From the NCBI GenBank assembly GCA_963778185.1, contig CAVZTF010000003.1:124001-188000 (forward strand): a DNA stretch of 64,000 bases, in the 5' to 3' direction. The translations under genes were made by a program, and so were the position numbers. The stretch is from RPQJ01 sp963778185 (GTDB lineage: Bacteria > Pseudomonadota > Gammaproteobacteria > Steroidobacterales > Steroidobacteraceae). The notes below the pieces were generated by a model. It searched no databases. It had not been told where the DNA came from and worked only from the letters and a program-made list of their open reading frames with translations. Below are positions 51,252 through 59,853 of the stretch, piece by piece; the stretch's first letter is position 1; the number at the start of each line of letters is the position of its first letter.

Positions 51252-52814
51252 ATGCCGCCTGGATCTCGACGCCTGCCCGTCCATCGACCAACAGCCGCCG
51301 CGCTGGCCATCTGCATGCTTGCAGCCTGTCAGCCGGACGCTGCCGGTCCCGCGGACGAGCGAGCGGCCGGGACCGAATCCGTCCTGCGCCGCGGCCTCGG
51401 CGCCGAGCCGCACACCCTGGATCCGCGCTTCGCCGAGGACAATGCGGCCCTTGCCATCGCCGCCGAGCTGTACGAGGGCCTGACCAGCGAAGCCGCGGAC
51501 GGCTCGATCGTGCCCGGGGCGGCGGAGTCCTGGCAGGTCCTCGACGAGGGCCGGTCGTACGAGTTCCAACTGCGCCCGGGCTTGCGCTGGTCGAACGGCG
51601 ATGCGCTGACCGCGGCGCACTTCGCCGCCGCGTTGCGTGCGGTCACCGTTCCCGGGGCGACGGCGCCGAACGCCGGGCTGCTGGCCGACATCGAGCGCGT
51701 CGAGGCGGTCGACGAGCGCACGCTGAGGCTCCGGTTGCGCCGCGCTGTCCCGCAACTGCCGGCGTTGCTCGCACTGCCGGTCGCCGCACCCGTGTATCCC
51801 CGGGTCGGTGGACTCGACTCCCCGCCCGTTAACGGTCCATACCGACTGGTGAGGTGGACGCGCGGCGAGAGCATCGAACTCGAGCGGAATCCGCATTACC
51901 GCGACGCCGCCGGGGTCAGGATCGACCACGTCGTGCACCTCACGGTCAGCGACCTCACCACCGAACTCAACCTTTACCGCACGGGCGAACTGGACCTGAC
52001 GAGCGAGGTTCCGAATGCCTGGCTCGCGGATCTGCGCGAACAGCGCCCGGGCGAACTGCGTGTCGCGCCGTACCTCGGCGTGTACTCGTATGCAGTAAAT
52101 CTCGCCCGCCTGCCGAGCGCCCGGGTGCGCCGCGCGCTGGCGATGGCCGTGGACCGCGAGCGCATCACGCGCCAGGTGACCGGTGCCGGAGAACAGCCGG
52201 CGCTCGGATGGGTTCCCGACGGCTTGCCCGGCTACACGCCGGCGAGGTTCGATTGGCGGCAGCTGGAGTTCGCACAGGCGGCGGCCCGCGCGCGCGCGCT
52301 CTGGACGACAGAGCGCGCAGCAGGCCGTACGCCCGCCAAGCTCGTCCTCTGCACCGACGCCAGCGCGAATCATCACCGCACGGCCGTGGCGCTTGCCGAC
52401 CTGTGGCATACGGCGCTCGGCGTCGAGACGGAGATCGTGGAACTCGAGTGGAACGTGTACCTCGATGCCCGCCGCAATCCCGGCGACTGCGACCTCCTGC
52501 GACTCGGATGGTCCGCGGATTTCGCCGACCCGGAAACCTTTGCCGTCGTGTTCGAGTCCGGTCACCCGCAGAACACGCTCGGCTACGGCAGCGCGCGCTA
52601 CGACGCGTTGCTGGCCACGTCGCGGACCGCCGCCACCGCCGATGATCGCATGCGCCTGCTGGCCGAAGCGGAGGCGCAATTGCTGGACGACATGCCGGTG
52701 ATCCCTGTCTTCTTCCGCGTCTCGAAACGCCTCGTGAAGCCCTACGTGACCGGGATTCGCGCCAACCCGCTCGACCACGTGGCGTCGAAAGACCTGCGGA
52801 TCGAGCCGCACTGA
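51252..52814 (+). CDS. Oligopeptide-binding lipoprotein (OppA/SBP family 5)
   Basis: A 520-residue periplasmic binding lipoprotein. The lipobox LAAC gives Cys26 as the lipidation site. The mature part is a full SBP_bac_5 fold: RRGLGAEPHTLDPRFAED, YEGLTSEAADGSIVPGAAESW, RPGLRWSNGD and RRALAMAVDRERI are family landmarks, and the C-terminus has MPVIPVFFRVSKRLVKP. No permease or ATPase genes adjoin it, so it either serves transporters encoded elsewhere or has a sensing role like MppA. The ATG at 51252 is chosen as the signal-peptide start. The open frame far upstream is a shadow. Confidence 0.9.
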   Translation: MPPGSRRLPVHRPTAAALAICMLAACQPDAAGPADERAAGTESVLRRGLGAEPHTLDPRFAEDNAALAIAAELYEGLTSEAADGSIVPGAAESWQVLDEGRSYEFQLRPGLRWSNGDALTAAHFAAALRAVTVPGATAPNAGLLADIERVEAVDERTLRLRLRRAVPQLPALLALPVAAPVYPRVGGLDSPPVNGPYRLVRWTRGESIELERNPHYRDAAGVRIDHVVHLTVSDLTTELNLYRTGELDLTSEVPNAWLADLREQRPGELRVAPYLGVYSYAVNLARLPSARVRRALAMAVDRERITRQVTGAGEQPALGWVPDGLPGYTPARFDWRQLEFAQAAARARALWTTERAAGRTPAKLVLCTDASANHHRTAVALADLWHTALGVETEIVELEWNVYLDARRNPGDCDLLRLGWSADFADPETFAVVFESGHPQNTLGYGSARYDALLATSRTAATADDRMRLLAEAEAQLLDDMPVIPVFFRVSKRLVKPYVTGIRANPLDHVASKDLRIEPH

Positions 52815-52847
52815 AAAAAAGGGCGGGAGGCCTGCGCCATCCCGCCC
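52815..52847 (-). terminator. Intrinsic terminator of the DUF6502-DUF5666 operon
   Basis: On the minus strand GGGCGGGA and TCCCGCCC (8-bp stem, 11-base loop; plus-strand 52821-52828 and 52840-52847) are followed by seven T residues. This is a textbook intrinsic terminator placed 33 bases after the cytochrome-lipoprotein stop. A second small hairpin, CGGACC-GAGA-GGTCCG (52852-52867), lies next to it and may serve the convergent binding-protein gene. Confidence 0.8.
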
Positions 52848-52880
52848 GAGTCGGACCGAGAGGTCCGGGGTTCTGTTGAC

Positions 52881-54860
52881 CTAGCGATTGGCAGCGGCGA
52901 TCGCGGCGGCGATGGCCTGGACTTCGGCGCTGGTCAGCGAGCCGAGGAAGCCCATGCCACCCTTGTCCTGGTCGATGGCCCGCTGGATGCCCGCGGCATC
53001 CCGGTTGCTCACCGCCATCCTGACGATTGCGTTGATGGGGCCGTGGCAGGTCGAGCAGCTGTCCGCGTACAGGGCCGCGCCGTCCGACGGCGGAGTCCCT
53101 CCCTGCACGGTGATCACCACGCTCGCGCTGTTCGGGGAAGTGCCGTCACGGACCGTGAGCGTGGCGGTGTAGGTCCCCGCCACGTCCGCGACGAAGCTCG
53201 ACTGGCTCGAGGACGGCCCAGTCAGCGTTGCCGCGCTGCCCGATGGGCGGATCAGCGTCCATGCATAGGTGAGCGCATCGCCGTCGGGGTCGCTGCTCGC
53301 ACGCCCATCGAGGGATACCGTGGCACCGACCGCGACGGTTTGTGCCGCACCGGCGTTCGCCACCGGTGCCCGATTGCCCGTGCCCGGCGGCGGCGGCGGC
53401 GTTACGATCGAACCGTTCTCACGCTCGATTTGCGCCTTGCTTGCAGTCAGCACGGCGCCGTCCCAACCGCCATCGACCTCGACCGTCTGGCCCGCGGCAG
53501 TGCCGAAGAACGTCGCCGCATCGATGCTCGAATCCTCGTCCTCGAACTCCGTGGCCGGCGTCGTCTCGATGCTCACGCCGACGATGCGGAACCTGGGTTC
53601 CTCGAGCGAATCGGCCCGGCCGCGCAGTTCGACCTCCTCCTCGGCCTCGTCGCGCTCGAGCTTCGTGGCGATGACCCTGCCGCTGCCTGCCGGGTCGGGG
53701 TAACCCGCCACCTCGACCCAGTCGCCCACTCGCAGGTCGTCGAGCGCGAAGAAATGATCGTCGCTCTCGTGGTCTTCCTTGCGCGTGCTCGCGTCCACGA
53801 CGATCGTGACGCCGAGCGCCCTCAGCGTCCCCGCCGTGGCGTCCACCGCGTCCACCGGGGCAGCGAGCTTGACGGACGCGGAGCGCTTGAACTGGACTTT
53901 CTCCGCGACCAGCACGCCACTGGCGTTGAACTCGCCCTCCACCTCGACCTTCACGTCGGCCGCGAGGTCCGAGGATGTGCCGCCCTGGTATACGGTCGAA
54001 CCCATCGTCGTGATTCCCTGACCGGCGACGTCGAAGTCCACCGGGGAGACGAAGCGCGTGACCAGGCCTTCAACCTCCGCCTCGTCGCCATCCTCGCCAC
54101 CCAGGCCGCCGTCCTCCTTCTGCACGCGGGTCGCCCGGAGCGCGCCGTCGGCCAGGAACTGCGTGCCCTTGACTTCGACCAGGTCGGCGTCTGCCGGGCC
54201 GGCGCCTGCGAAGTCCTCCAGCGTGGCGGTCGAGTAGTCCACGATGAGCGTGCCGACCGAGAAGCGGCGGGCCGTCGCGTCAAGACCGCTTACGTGGCCC
54301 GTGACCTCGACCTCGGCCCCGCCCGGCCCGGCCGTCTCGATGCGCGTGGCGCGCACCTGGCCGCCGGACGAGACGAAGCCATGCACTTCGATGCGATCGC
54401 CCGCGGCGACGCCCGCGAGGGAGCCCGGCACGATCGAATCGTCGAAGGACGTGTCCGCATCGACGATCACGACCTGTCCAGCGACCGAGATCGTCCCGGC
54501 CGTGGCGTCCACGGATTCAACGACGCCCTCGAGCAGGTGGTCCTGCTCGATGTGCGTCGCGCGCGCATTGCCATGATCGTCCACCTCGGCCTCGAGGCGA
54601 ATCACCTCGCCCACCTCGAGCTGGTCGTCCGACGAGGGCTCATCGTCGATGCGTACCGTCGCGGAGGACGAGTCGTAGCGCACGCCGTTGACGATGACGC
54701 TGCCGAAGCCGCTGATGACGCCCGTCACCAGCTTGGTCCGGGTCGACCCGGACGGTGGCGGCGGCGTCGACGACGAATCGCCCGACGAACCGCCGCCGCA
54801 GGCGGCGACGAGCAGCGCGATCGCCGCCGGCAGGAAGAGTTTGCCCCTGATCGAATTCAT
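52881..54860 (-). CDS. DUF5666-repeat lipoprotein fused to PKD and cytochrome c domains
   Basis: A 659-residue lipoprotein (lipobox VAAC, Cys21) with a Pro/Ser linker. Residues about 35-480 contain repeated DUF5666-type beta modules with the recurring pattern TGVISGFGSVIVNGVRYDSS, GDRIEVHG and ATRIE. A PKD-like domain follows (about 496-586, NRAPVANAG, SSDPDGDALTYAW), and then a c-type cytochrome module with CSTCH at 602-606 and a likely axial Met636. An extracytoplasmic electron-transfer or redox-sensing role is inferred. GAGGTG precedes the ATG at 54860. It is the last gene of the operon and paralogous to the preceding one in its DUF5666 part. Confidence 0.85.
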   Translation of the reverse strand: MNSIRGKLFLPAAIALLVAACGGGSSGDSSSTPPPPSGSTRTKLVTGVISGFGSVIVNGVRYDSSSATVRIDDEPSSDDQLEVGEVIRLEAEVDDHGNARATHIEQDHLLEGVVESVDATAGTISVAGQVVIVDADTSFDDSIVPGSLAGVAAGDRIEVHGFVSSGGQVRATRIETAGPGGAEVEVTGHVSGLDATARRFSVGTLIVDYSTATLEDFAGAGPADADLVEVKGTQFLADGALRATRVQKEDGGLGGEDGDEAEVEGLVTRFVSPVDFDVAGQGITTMGSTVYQGGTSSDLAADVKVEVEGEFNASGVLVAEKVQFKRSASVKLAAPVDAVDATAGTLRALGVTIVVDASTRKEDHESDDHFFALDDLRVGDWVEVAGYPDPAGSGRVIATKLERDEAEEEVELRGRADSLEEPRFRIVGVSIETTPATEFEDEDSSIDAATFFGTAAGQTVEVDGGWDGAVLTASKAQIERENGSIVTPPPPPGTGNRAPVANAGAAQTVAVGATVSLDGRASSDPDGDALTYAWTLIRPSGSAATLTGPSSSQSSFVADVAGTYTATLTVRDGTSPNSASVVITVQGGTPPSDGAALYADSCSTCHGPINAIVRMAVSNRDAAGIQRAIDQDKGGMGFLGSLTSAEVQAIAAAIAAANR

Positions 54861-54929
54861 GTCACACCTCGAATGCCCGGTACTGATCAGTTCGGCCGCT
54901 CGCGCGGCCGCCATACCCCGGAGTCCCGG

Positions 54930-56360
54930 TCAGTCCTCGAGCTCGGCCCGTTCGGCCAGCAGGGTGTCCCCGACCAACGTCCCCCGCACCTTCACCTCGC
55001 GGCCGGTGGCCGCGGCGGCGAAGAAGGCGGCGTCCGTGATCGAGTCACCGTTTGTATCCCTGTACTCCGTCTGCGCGTCAGTGGTGACCGCCACGCCGGC
55101 GATGCTGAAGTCCGGCTGGAGGACGTCACTCGCGACGCCCCGCAGCTCGATGGCAACCTGCGCGTCCTCGCGCTCGAGCAGCGTGGCCACCAGGCCGCTC
55201 GCGTCGCTGTATGCGTCGATCTCCACCCAGTCGCCGACGCGCAGGTCCGAGAGATCGAACTGCTCGACGTCGGCGGCGCTCTTGTCCTCGAAGCGCGTGA
55301 TCTCGGTCGTACGCACGCTCTGCCCGAGCACCACCAGCGAACCCGCGGCCAGGTTGACCGACTCCACCTGCGAGGAGATCTCGAGTTCGCCCTGGCGCCG
55401 GAACTTGACCTCGTCCGCGACGATGCGGCCGGTCGCGTCGAAGCCGCCCTCGATCTCGACGTTCACGTCGAGCGCGAGGTCCCCGGCGCCGCCGCCCTCG
55501 TACCGCGTGGACGCCGTCGTGGTGACGCGCTGGCCGGCCACGTCGAAATCGGTCGCGGTTGCGAAGCGTGTCACCAGGCCCTCGAGGTCGGCATCGTCAT
55601 CCGTGGTGCCGGACAGGCCAGAAGTCTCCCGCTCGAGGCTCGACGCCACGAGAACGCCGGATCCATCCAGCGAACCCCTGGCCTCGATCAGGTCGCCATT
55701 GGCCGGCTGGCCGCCGGCGAATCCGCTCAGCTGCGCAGCCGCATAGTCGACCGTCAGGGCATTGATGCTCAGCGTGCGCGCGGCCGTATTCACGTCGCTC
55801 GCGGGTCCCTTGACCTCGACGGAGCCGGCCACGGGCTTGCGCTCGATGCGTGTGGCGACGACTAGACCGTCGGAGTTGACGAGGCCGCTCACCTCGACAC
55901 GATCGCCGATGGCGAGCCCCTCCAGCCCGCGCGGCACGATCGCGTCGTCGTAGGAGGTCCCGGCCCCGACGACGATCGTCTGGCCGAGCACGACCAGGCG
56001 CGACGCGGCCAGGTCGATGCTCTGCACCGGTCCTTCGACATCGTCGTCGAAGCGCATGACGCGGGCCGTGCCGGTCGTGCCGCTCGCGTCCACCGTACCT
56101 TCGACGCGCACCACCTGCCCCACGCGAAGCTCGGATTCCGTGCCCGGCTGACCGTCGATCGTGATCGTGGCGCCGGCGGTGGAATAGTGGACGCCGTTCA
56201 CGATCACGCTGCCGAAACCGTTGATGGGACCGCTCGCAAAAGTGATGCCGCCGCGATCGATGCCGGCGACGGGCTCGCTGCCGCCCCCGCCACCGCAACC
56301 CAGCACCAGCAGCGTGCAGGACACGATGATCAGGAATCCGAAACGGGGTAGGTACTTCAT
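54930..56360 (-). CDS. DUF5666-repeat lipoprotein
   Basis: A 476-residue exported lipoprotein (Cys22 in LVLGC, followed by a Gly run). The mature part is made of repeated DUF5666-type beta modules: GPINGFGSVIVNGVHYST, GDRVEVSGLV, VATRIERK and similar phrases recur about every 75-100 residues. It is acidic and lacks a catalytic motif; function unknown. The ATG overlaps the stop of the DUF6502 gene (ATGA). Its sequence parallels the DUF5666 part of the next gene, which suggests a tandem duplication with later domain gain in the neighbour. Confidence 0.85.
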   Translation of the reverse strand: MKYLPRFGFLIIVSCTLLVLGCGGGGGSEPVAGIDRGGITFASGPINGFGSVIVNGVHYSTAGATITIDGQPGTESELRVGQVVRVEGTVDASGTTGTARVMRFDDDVEGPVQSIDLAASRLVVLGQTIVVGAGTSYDDAIVPRGLEGLAIGDRVEVSGLVNSDGLVVATRIERKPVAGSVEVKGPASDVNTAARTLSINALTVDYAAAQLSGFAGGQPANGDLIEARGSLDGSGVLVASSLERETSGLSGTTDDDADLEGLVTRFATATDFDVAGQRVTTTASTRYEGGGAGDLALDVNVEIEGGFDATGRIVADEVKFRRQGELEISSQVESVNLAAGSLVVLGQSVRTTEITRFEDKSAADVEQFDLSDLRVGDWVEIDAYSDASGLVATLLEREDAQVAIELRGVASDVLQPDFSIAGVAVTTDAQTEYRDTNGDSITDAAFFAAAATGREVKVRGTLVGDTLLAERAELED

Positions 56361-57172
56361 TGCATCGCTCCGGGCGTGGAATCCTGAATGGCATAGACCC
56401 CGACGCCGAGCCGGACGGTGGCTGCATCGACCGCATCCGATTTCGACTCGTGGGCATTCAGCCAGTCGTCGACTCGCTCGAGCAGCCCCTGCGCCTCGCG
56501 TTCGACGAAGGCGCGGAACGCCGGCAGGCTGCGCGGGTCCACGCGACGGCTCTGGGCCCGGCCCTCGAAACGTGAGGGCTCGCCCGCGTCCCGCGAAAGG
56601 TTGTGCTCGACGGTCGCCGCGAGGTCGGCGAGGACGCTGCCGGCGCGCTCGACGGCGCGGCCATCCATCTGCCTCGGCATGTAGTAGCGACGCAGCGTGC
56701 GATACGACCCGTCCTCGAGTCGCTCGATGGATCCCGACCTGACCAGCTCCTTGACGAGGGCGGTGACAGGGATGTCGCCCGCGTAGCGCTTGAGCAGGAC
56801 CTCGAAACCCGGCGCCGCAAGAACGCGCGGCCGGCCGTCGGCCTCGAGGAACTCATGGTCGAGGTGCCAGCCTGAGAGCACGCGGCTGGCGTGGTTCAGC
56901 GATTCGTCGGTCTCGGGTGTCGCGGCACGGGTGCCGGCGCCGCGCACCCGCCGCACTTCGCGGCGAGCGAGCCCTGTCAGCAGGGCGACGCGCGAAACGT
57001 TGGTCGGCCGCCCGCGGAGCCCGAACTCGTCGGTGGCAGTGTCGACGAAGGCCTGGCGGGCCAGTTCGGCGAATTCCTTCCACGTGACGCCGGAACGGAG
57101 CAGCCACCGGGCCACGGGCCGAAGCCAGTGGCGGCAGGCAGCAACGACCGGTCTTTCTGTCACAGTTGCCAT
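56357..57172 (-). CDS. DUF6502 family protein, probable DNA-binding regulator
   Basis: A 271-residue soluble protein resembling DUF6502. The N-terminal 110 residues look like a winged helix (WLLRSGVTWKEFAELARQAFVDTA, then NVSRVALLTGLARREVRRV). A further helical region follows, with SGSIERLEDGSYRTLRRYYMPRQ. Genes of this type are often seen before DUF5666 lipoproteins, as here, where its stop overlaps the next ATG. Regulation of the operon is likely but unproven. The start is uncertain: ATG 57172 is used, with ATG 57193 seven codons upstream. Both lie in CATATAT repeats and neither has a good ribosome-binding site. Confidence 0.8.
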   Translation of the reverse strand: MATVTERPVVAACRHWLRPVARWLLRSGVTWKEFAELARQAFVDTATDEFGLRGRPTNVSRVALLTGLARREVRRVRGAGTRAATPETDESLNHASRVLSGWHLDHEFLEADGRPRVLAAPGFEVLLKRYAGDIPVTALVKELVRSGSIERLEDGSYRTLRRYYMPRQMDGRAVERAGSVLADLAATVEHNLSRDAGEPSRFEGRAQSRRVDPRSLPAFRAFVEREAQGLLERVDDWLNAHESKSDAVDAATVRLGVGVYAIQDSTPGAMQ

Positions 57173-57199
57173 ATATGGAACGCTTTGTCTCATATATAG
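57169..57199. promoter_or_regulatory. CATATAT repeats over the DUF6502 start, possible operator
   Basis: A perfect palindrome CCATATATGG (57169-57178) and a second CATATATAG (57191-57199) are 21 bp apart, two helical turns, covering the two candidate start codons of the DUF6502 gene. The AT-rich patch stands out in a GC-rich setting and could be an operator for the gene's own product, a -10 region, or both. Confidence 0.35.
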
Positions 57200-57349
57200 A
57201 CATGTTATGCAAACCCCACTCTCCGTCCGGCGGTGGCCAGCGTCCAGGAACGGGACTCTGGTCGCCGCGCGGGCAACCTGTGCATTGGTCCGCAATCCCA
57301 CCGGGGCGCGCGTATTACACTCGCGCGCCATGGCCACGACGTGTGACGC

Positions 57350-58042
57350 ATGAGTGCAGCTGACGAACGCATCGTCGAGCTTCTCGACCGATGGCTTGCG
57401 AGCGTCGAACTGCACGCGGGTTACTTGAAACTCGACGACGCGGCCTACACCAAGGCCCAGGAATGGCCGCAGCACCAGCGCCCGACCAAGTGGGTGGTCG
57501 ATCTCGCGCATGCGCGCCTGCTCGACCTGAAGCGCCAGCTGGTCGATCGCCAGGCCCGCGGTGACGCCGGTTTCGCGGAATCGCTCGAACTCATGAGCTT
57601 CCTCACGACGTTGCTCGGCTCGGAGCACATCGAGCGATTCATACCGCTGGCGAAGCAGAAGCCCGCCGCGGCTGTGGCGGACCAGACCGTCGTCGCTCCG
57701 GTTGCGTCGACAGCAACGTCCCCCAGGCCGCCGCCGGCACCCGCCGCGAGGCGCGCCCCTGCCCAGACCGCGGCCGCTGCCGAAGCGCCGCGCCCGCGTG
57801 CCGCCACGCGCGCTCCGCGCAGGTCGGCACCGCCGGCCGCAGCGGTCACCGACGTCCCGGACAAGCTGACGGCGACCGTGATCGCGGACGCCGTTCGATT
57901 CATGAGTTGGGGCCGCGAGTGGCCGCAGCTGGCGAGTCTCATTGCACGACTGGCGGACCGGCCCGGCGAGCAGGAGGTCTGGAAGATCCTGCGCAGGCAT
58001 CGCGCCGCCATCGAGGCCCAGTCCCGGCGTCCGCCGGACTGA
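57350..58042 (+). CDS. Hypothetical protein with two conserved-looking ends and a Pro/Ala linker
   Basis: A 230-residue soluble protein of unknown function. Residues 1-105 are helical (IVELLDRWLASVELH, KWVVDLAHARLLDLKRQLVDR). Residues about 105-170 are a low-complexity Pro/Ala/Arg linker. Residues about 170-230 form a second helical unit (ATVIADAVRFMSWGREWPQL, VWKILRRHRAAIEAQ). The basic linker may bind nucleic acid, but no family is recognised. No signal peptide is present. It is divergent from the DUF6502 gene across a 150-base gap and lies before cytochrome c'. The ribosome-binding site is weak. Confidence 0.7.
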   Translation: MSAADERIVELLDRWLASVELHAGYLKLDDAAYTKAQEWPQHQRPTKWVVDLAHARLLDLKRQLVDRQARGDAGFAESLELMSFLTTLLGSEHIERFIPLAKQKPAAAVADQTVVAPVASTATSPRPPPAPAARRAPAQTAAAAEAPRPRAATRAPRRSAPPAAAVTDVPDKLTATVIADAVRFMSWGREWPQLASLIARLADRPGEQEVWKILRRHRAAIEAQSRRPPD

Positions 58043-58126
58043 CACCGCTTGGCGGGTGGCGGTCGAAAGCGGTCTCCTGATAACTTCGGACGCCCCAGCC
58101 GTACGAACCCAGGGAGTGTCCTGCCG

Positions 58127-58609
58127 ATGCATTTCACCCGCGCACGTGGCCTCGCCGTCTCCGCCCTCGCCACCCTGCTCGCCTGCGACGTCCTCGCCGG
58201 CGCCGCGCACGCGCAGGCCCAGCCGTCCAGGGGTGAACAGGCACTCAAGTACCGCAAGGCGGTCTACCAGGCGATCGTCTGGAACTTCGGCCCGATGAGC
58301 GCGATGGCCCAGGGCAAGGCGCCCTTCGACGCCGCGCAGTTCGCGATGCGCGCCGGCCGGGTGGCCGCGCTCACGCCAATGCTGTCGGAGTCCTATTCGC
58401 CGGAGACCCAGGGAGTCGCCGGCTCGAAACTGAAGGCGGGCATGTGGCAGAACCGCGCCGACTTCGACGCGAAGTTGAAGACCCTCGTCGATCGCAGCGC
58501 GGAACTCGCTACCGTCGTCACCGTCGGCGACGAAGCAAAGACCAAGGCCGCATTTTTCGAAGTGGCGAACGCCTGCAAGGCATGCCACGACGAGTACAAG
58601 GCCGATTGA
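58127..58609 (+). CDS. Cytochrome c' (class II c-type cytochrome)
   Basis: A 160-residue exported haem protein. It has a signal peptide ending AHA-Q (about residue 28), a four-helix-bundle pattern and the C-terminal haem motif CKACH (150-154) followed by DEYK, diagnostic for class II cytochromes c. These bind NO and may protect against nitrosative stress or accept electrons. The ATG at 58127 is preceded by AGGGAG; the open frame to 58049 is rejected because the signal peptide starts at 58127. It converges on a cytochrome b561 gene one base away, a common pairing. Confidence 0.92.
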   Translation: MHFTRARGLAVSALATLLACDVLAGAAHAQAQPSRGEQALKYRKAVYQAIVWNFGPMSAMAQGKAPFDAAQFAMRAGRVAALTPMLSESYSPETQGVAGSKLKAGMWQNRADFDAKLKTLVDRSAELATVVTVGDEAKTKAAFFEVANACKACHDEYKAD

Positions 58610-58610
58610 C

Positions 58611-59315
58611 TCAGTAGAGCGCGATCGTGGCCTCGGGCGCTGCACGGATCGCCAGCGCCAGGGTCGCGGCCAGAGCAGCGACGATCGCAACTGCGAGCAG
58701 CACCCGCGAGTTGCCAATCGCCTCGCTCTCCGGCACACGGTCGGAGTCCTTGCGGCCGGTCAGCATGGCGCGGACCAGCGGATTGCGTCGCGCCCGCACG
58801 TACCAACCGACCGCGACGAGGTGCAGCGCGACCAGGGCCAGCAGCCAGTCGGAATTAGCGTGGTGCAACGCCGTGATGCGATTGCTCGTCGCCGGGGATA
58901 CCAAGCCGTAGAACGGTCCTGCATTGGCGATTTCGTCGTTGGCGAACAGGCCCGTCGCGGCTTGCAGCAGCAGCAATGCCAGCATGGCGACTACGCTCAG
59001 CGCACCCAGGGGATTGTGGCCGGGGGCCTCCTCGCGCGCGCCGCCACGCAAGTACGCCACGATCTGGCGCGGACCCCGGACGAAGCTGGCGAATCGCGCG
59101 TGCCGTGTTCCGACGAAACCCCAGGCGATGCGGAACAGCACCAGCACGAGAGCCGCATAGCCGAGGCGCCTGTGCCACCCGAACCACTGCAGGCCGGCCT
59201 GATGAGTCAGCCACGAACCCGCCACGCAGAGCGCGAGCAGCCAGTGCGCGAGCCGCACCGGCAGGTCCCAGACCAGTGTCGAGCCCGGGCGCGATGCGGC
59301 ATGCGGGTCGTTCAT
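58611..59315 (-). CDS. Cytochrome b561-type membrane protein
   Basis: A 234-residue membrane protein with five or so hydrophobic helices and a Ni-hydrogenase/b561-type cytochrome b pattern: WDLPVRLAHWLLALCV, GWHRRLGYAALVLVLFRIAWG and HHANSDWLLALVALHL supply likely haem-ligating histidines. It probably passes electrons to the neighbouring cytochrome c'. The ATG at 59315 (M-N-D-P-H) is used; the upstream open frame to 59519 is Arg/Ser-rich shadow. The 3' end abuts cytochrome c' convergently. Confidence 0.88.
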   Translation of the reverse strand: MNDPHAASRPGSTLVWDLPVRLAHWLLALCVAGSWLTHQAGLQWFGWHRRLGYAALVLVLFRIAWGFVGTRHARFASFVRGPRQIVAYLRGGAREEAPGHNPLGALSVVAMLALLLLQAATGLFANDEIANAGPFYGLVSPATSNRITALHHANSDWLLALVALHLVAVGWYVRARRNPLVRAMLTGRKDSDRVPESEAIGNSRVLLAVAIVAALAATLALAIRAAPEATIALY

Positions 59316-59403
59316 CGGGGGTTGCCGGCCGTGCAGGTTCGTCGAGCACCGGATTCTAGCAACGCGCGCCTGGCAACTGCGGCGCTGTCGTAGACTTCGC
59401 ACC

Positions 59404-59847
59404 ATGCCTGCCGGACTACTGCGTCGCCTCGGCGCCCTGCTGTATGACTCGCTGCTGCTGCTGGCGCTCTTCATGGTCGCCACCGCCATCCTGCTGCCAC
59501 TGACGGGCGGCGAAGCCATTACCCCGGCCGCCCACCCGGCACTCGAGTTCGCCTACCGCGCAGCGCTGCTCGCGCTGCTCGTCGGCTTCTACGGCTGCTT
59601 CTGGACTCGGCGCGGGCAGACGCTGGGAATGGCCTCGTGGCGATTGCGGATCGAGCGGGAGGACGGTGCGCTGCTCACGTGGCCCGACACCGTGCGCCGG
59701 CTCGCGGCGGCGGCGGTTTCGCTCGCTCCGGCGGGCCTCGGCTTGCTGTGGATCCTGTTCGACCCGCAACGTCGCGCCTGGCACGACCGCTGGACGCGCA
59801 CGCGGGTCGTCGTCTTGCCGAAACGCGCGCCGCGCAGCGGCGCCTGA
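59404..59847 (+). CDS. RDD family membrane protein
   Basis: A 147-residue protein with three hydrophobic segments. It begins LLRRLGALLYDSLLLLALFM, where the family's Arg and Asp occur, and includes RRGQTLGMASWRLRI and AWHDRWTRTRVV, both typical of RDD proteins. The function of the family is poorly defined (ion transport has been suggested for some). It lies between cytochrome b561 and the convergent lptG, seven bases from the latter's stop. Confidence 0.85.
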   Translation: MPAGLLRRLGALLYDSLLLLALFMVATAILLPLTGGEAITPAAHPALEFAYRAALLALLVGFYGCFWTRRGQTLGMASWRLRIEREDGALLTWPDTVRRLAAAAVSLAPAGLGLLWILFDPQRRAWHDRWTRTRVVVLPKRAPRSGA

Positions 59848-59853
59848 GCGCGC

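Noticed and set aside
57200..57280. ATGCAAACC-containing segment as a second GEMM riboswitch
   Set aside because: Only the short GCAAACC string matches; the CGCAAA-CCTCCGG core and closing strand are absent.
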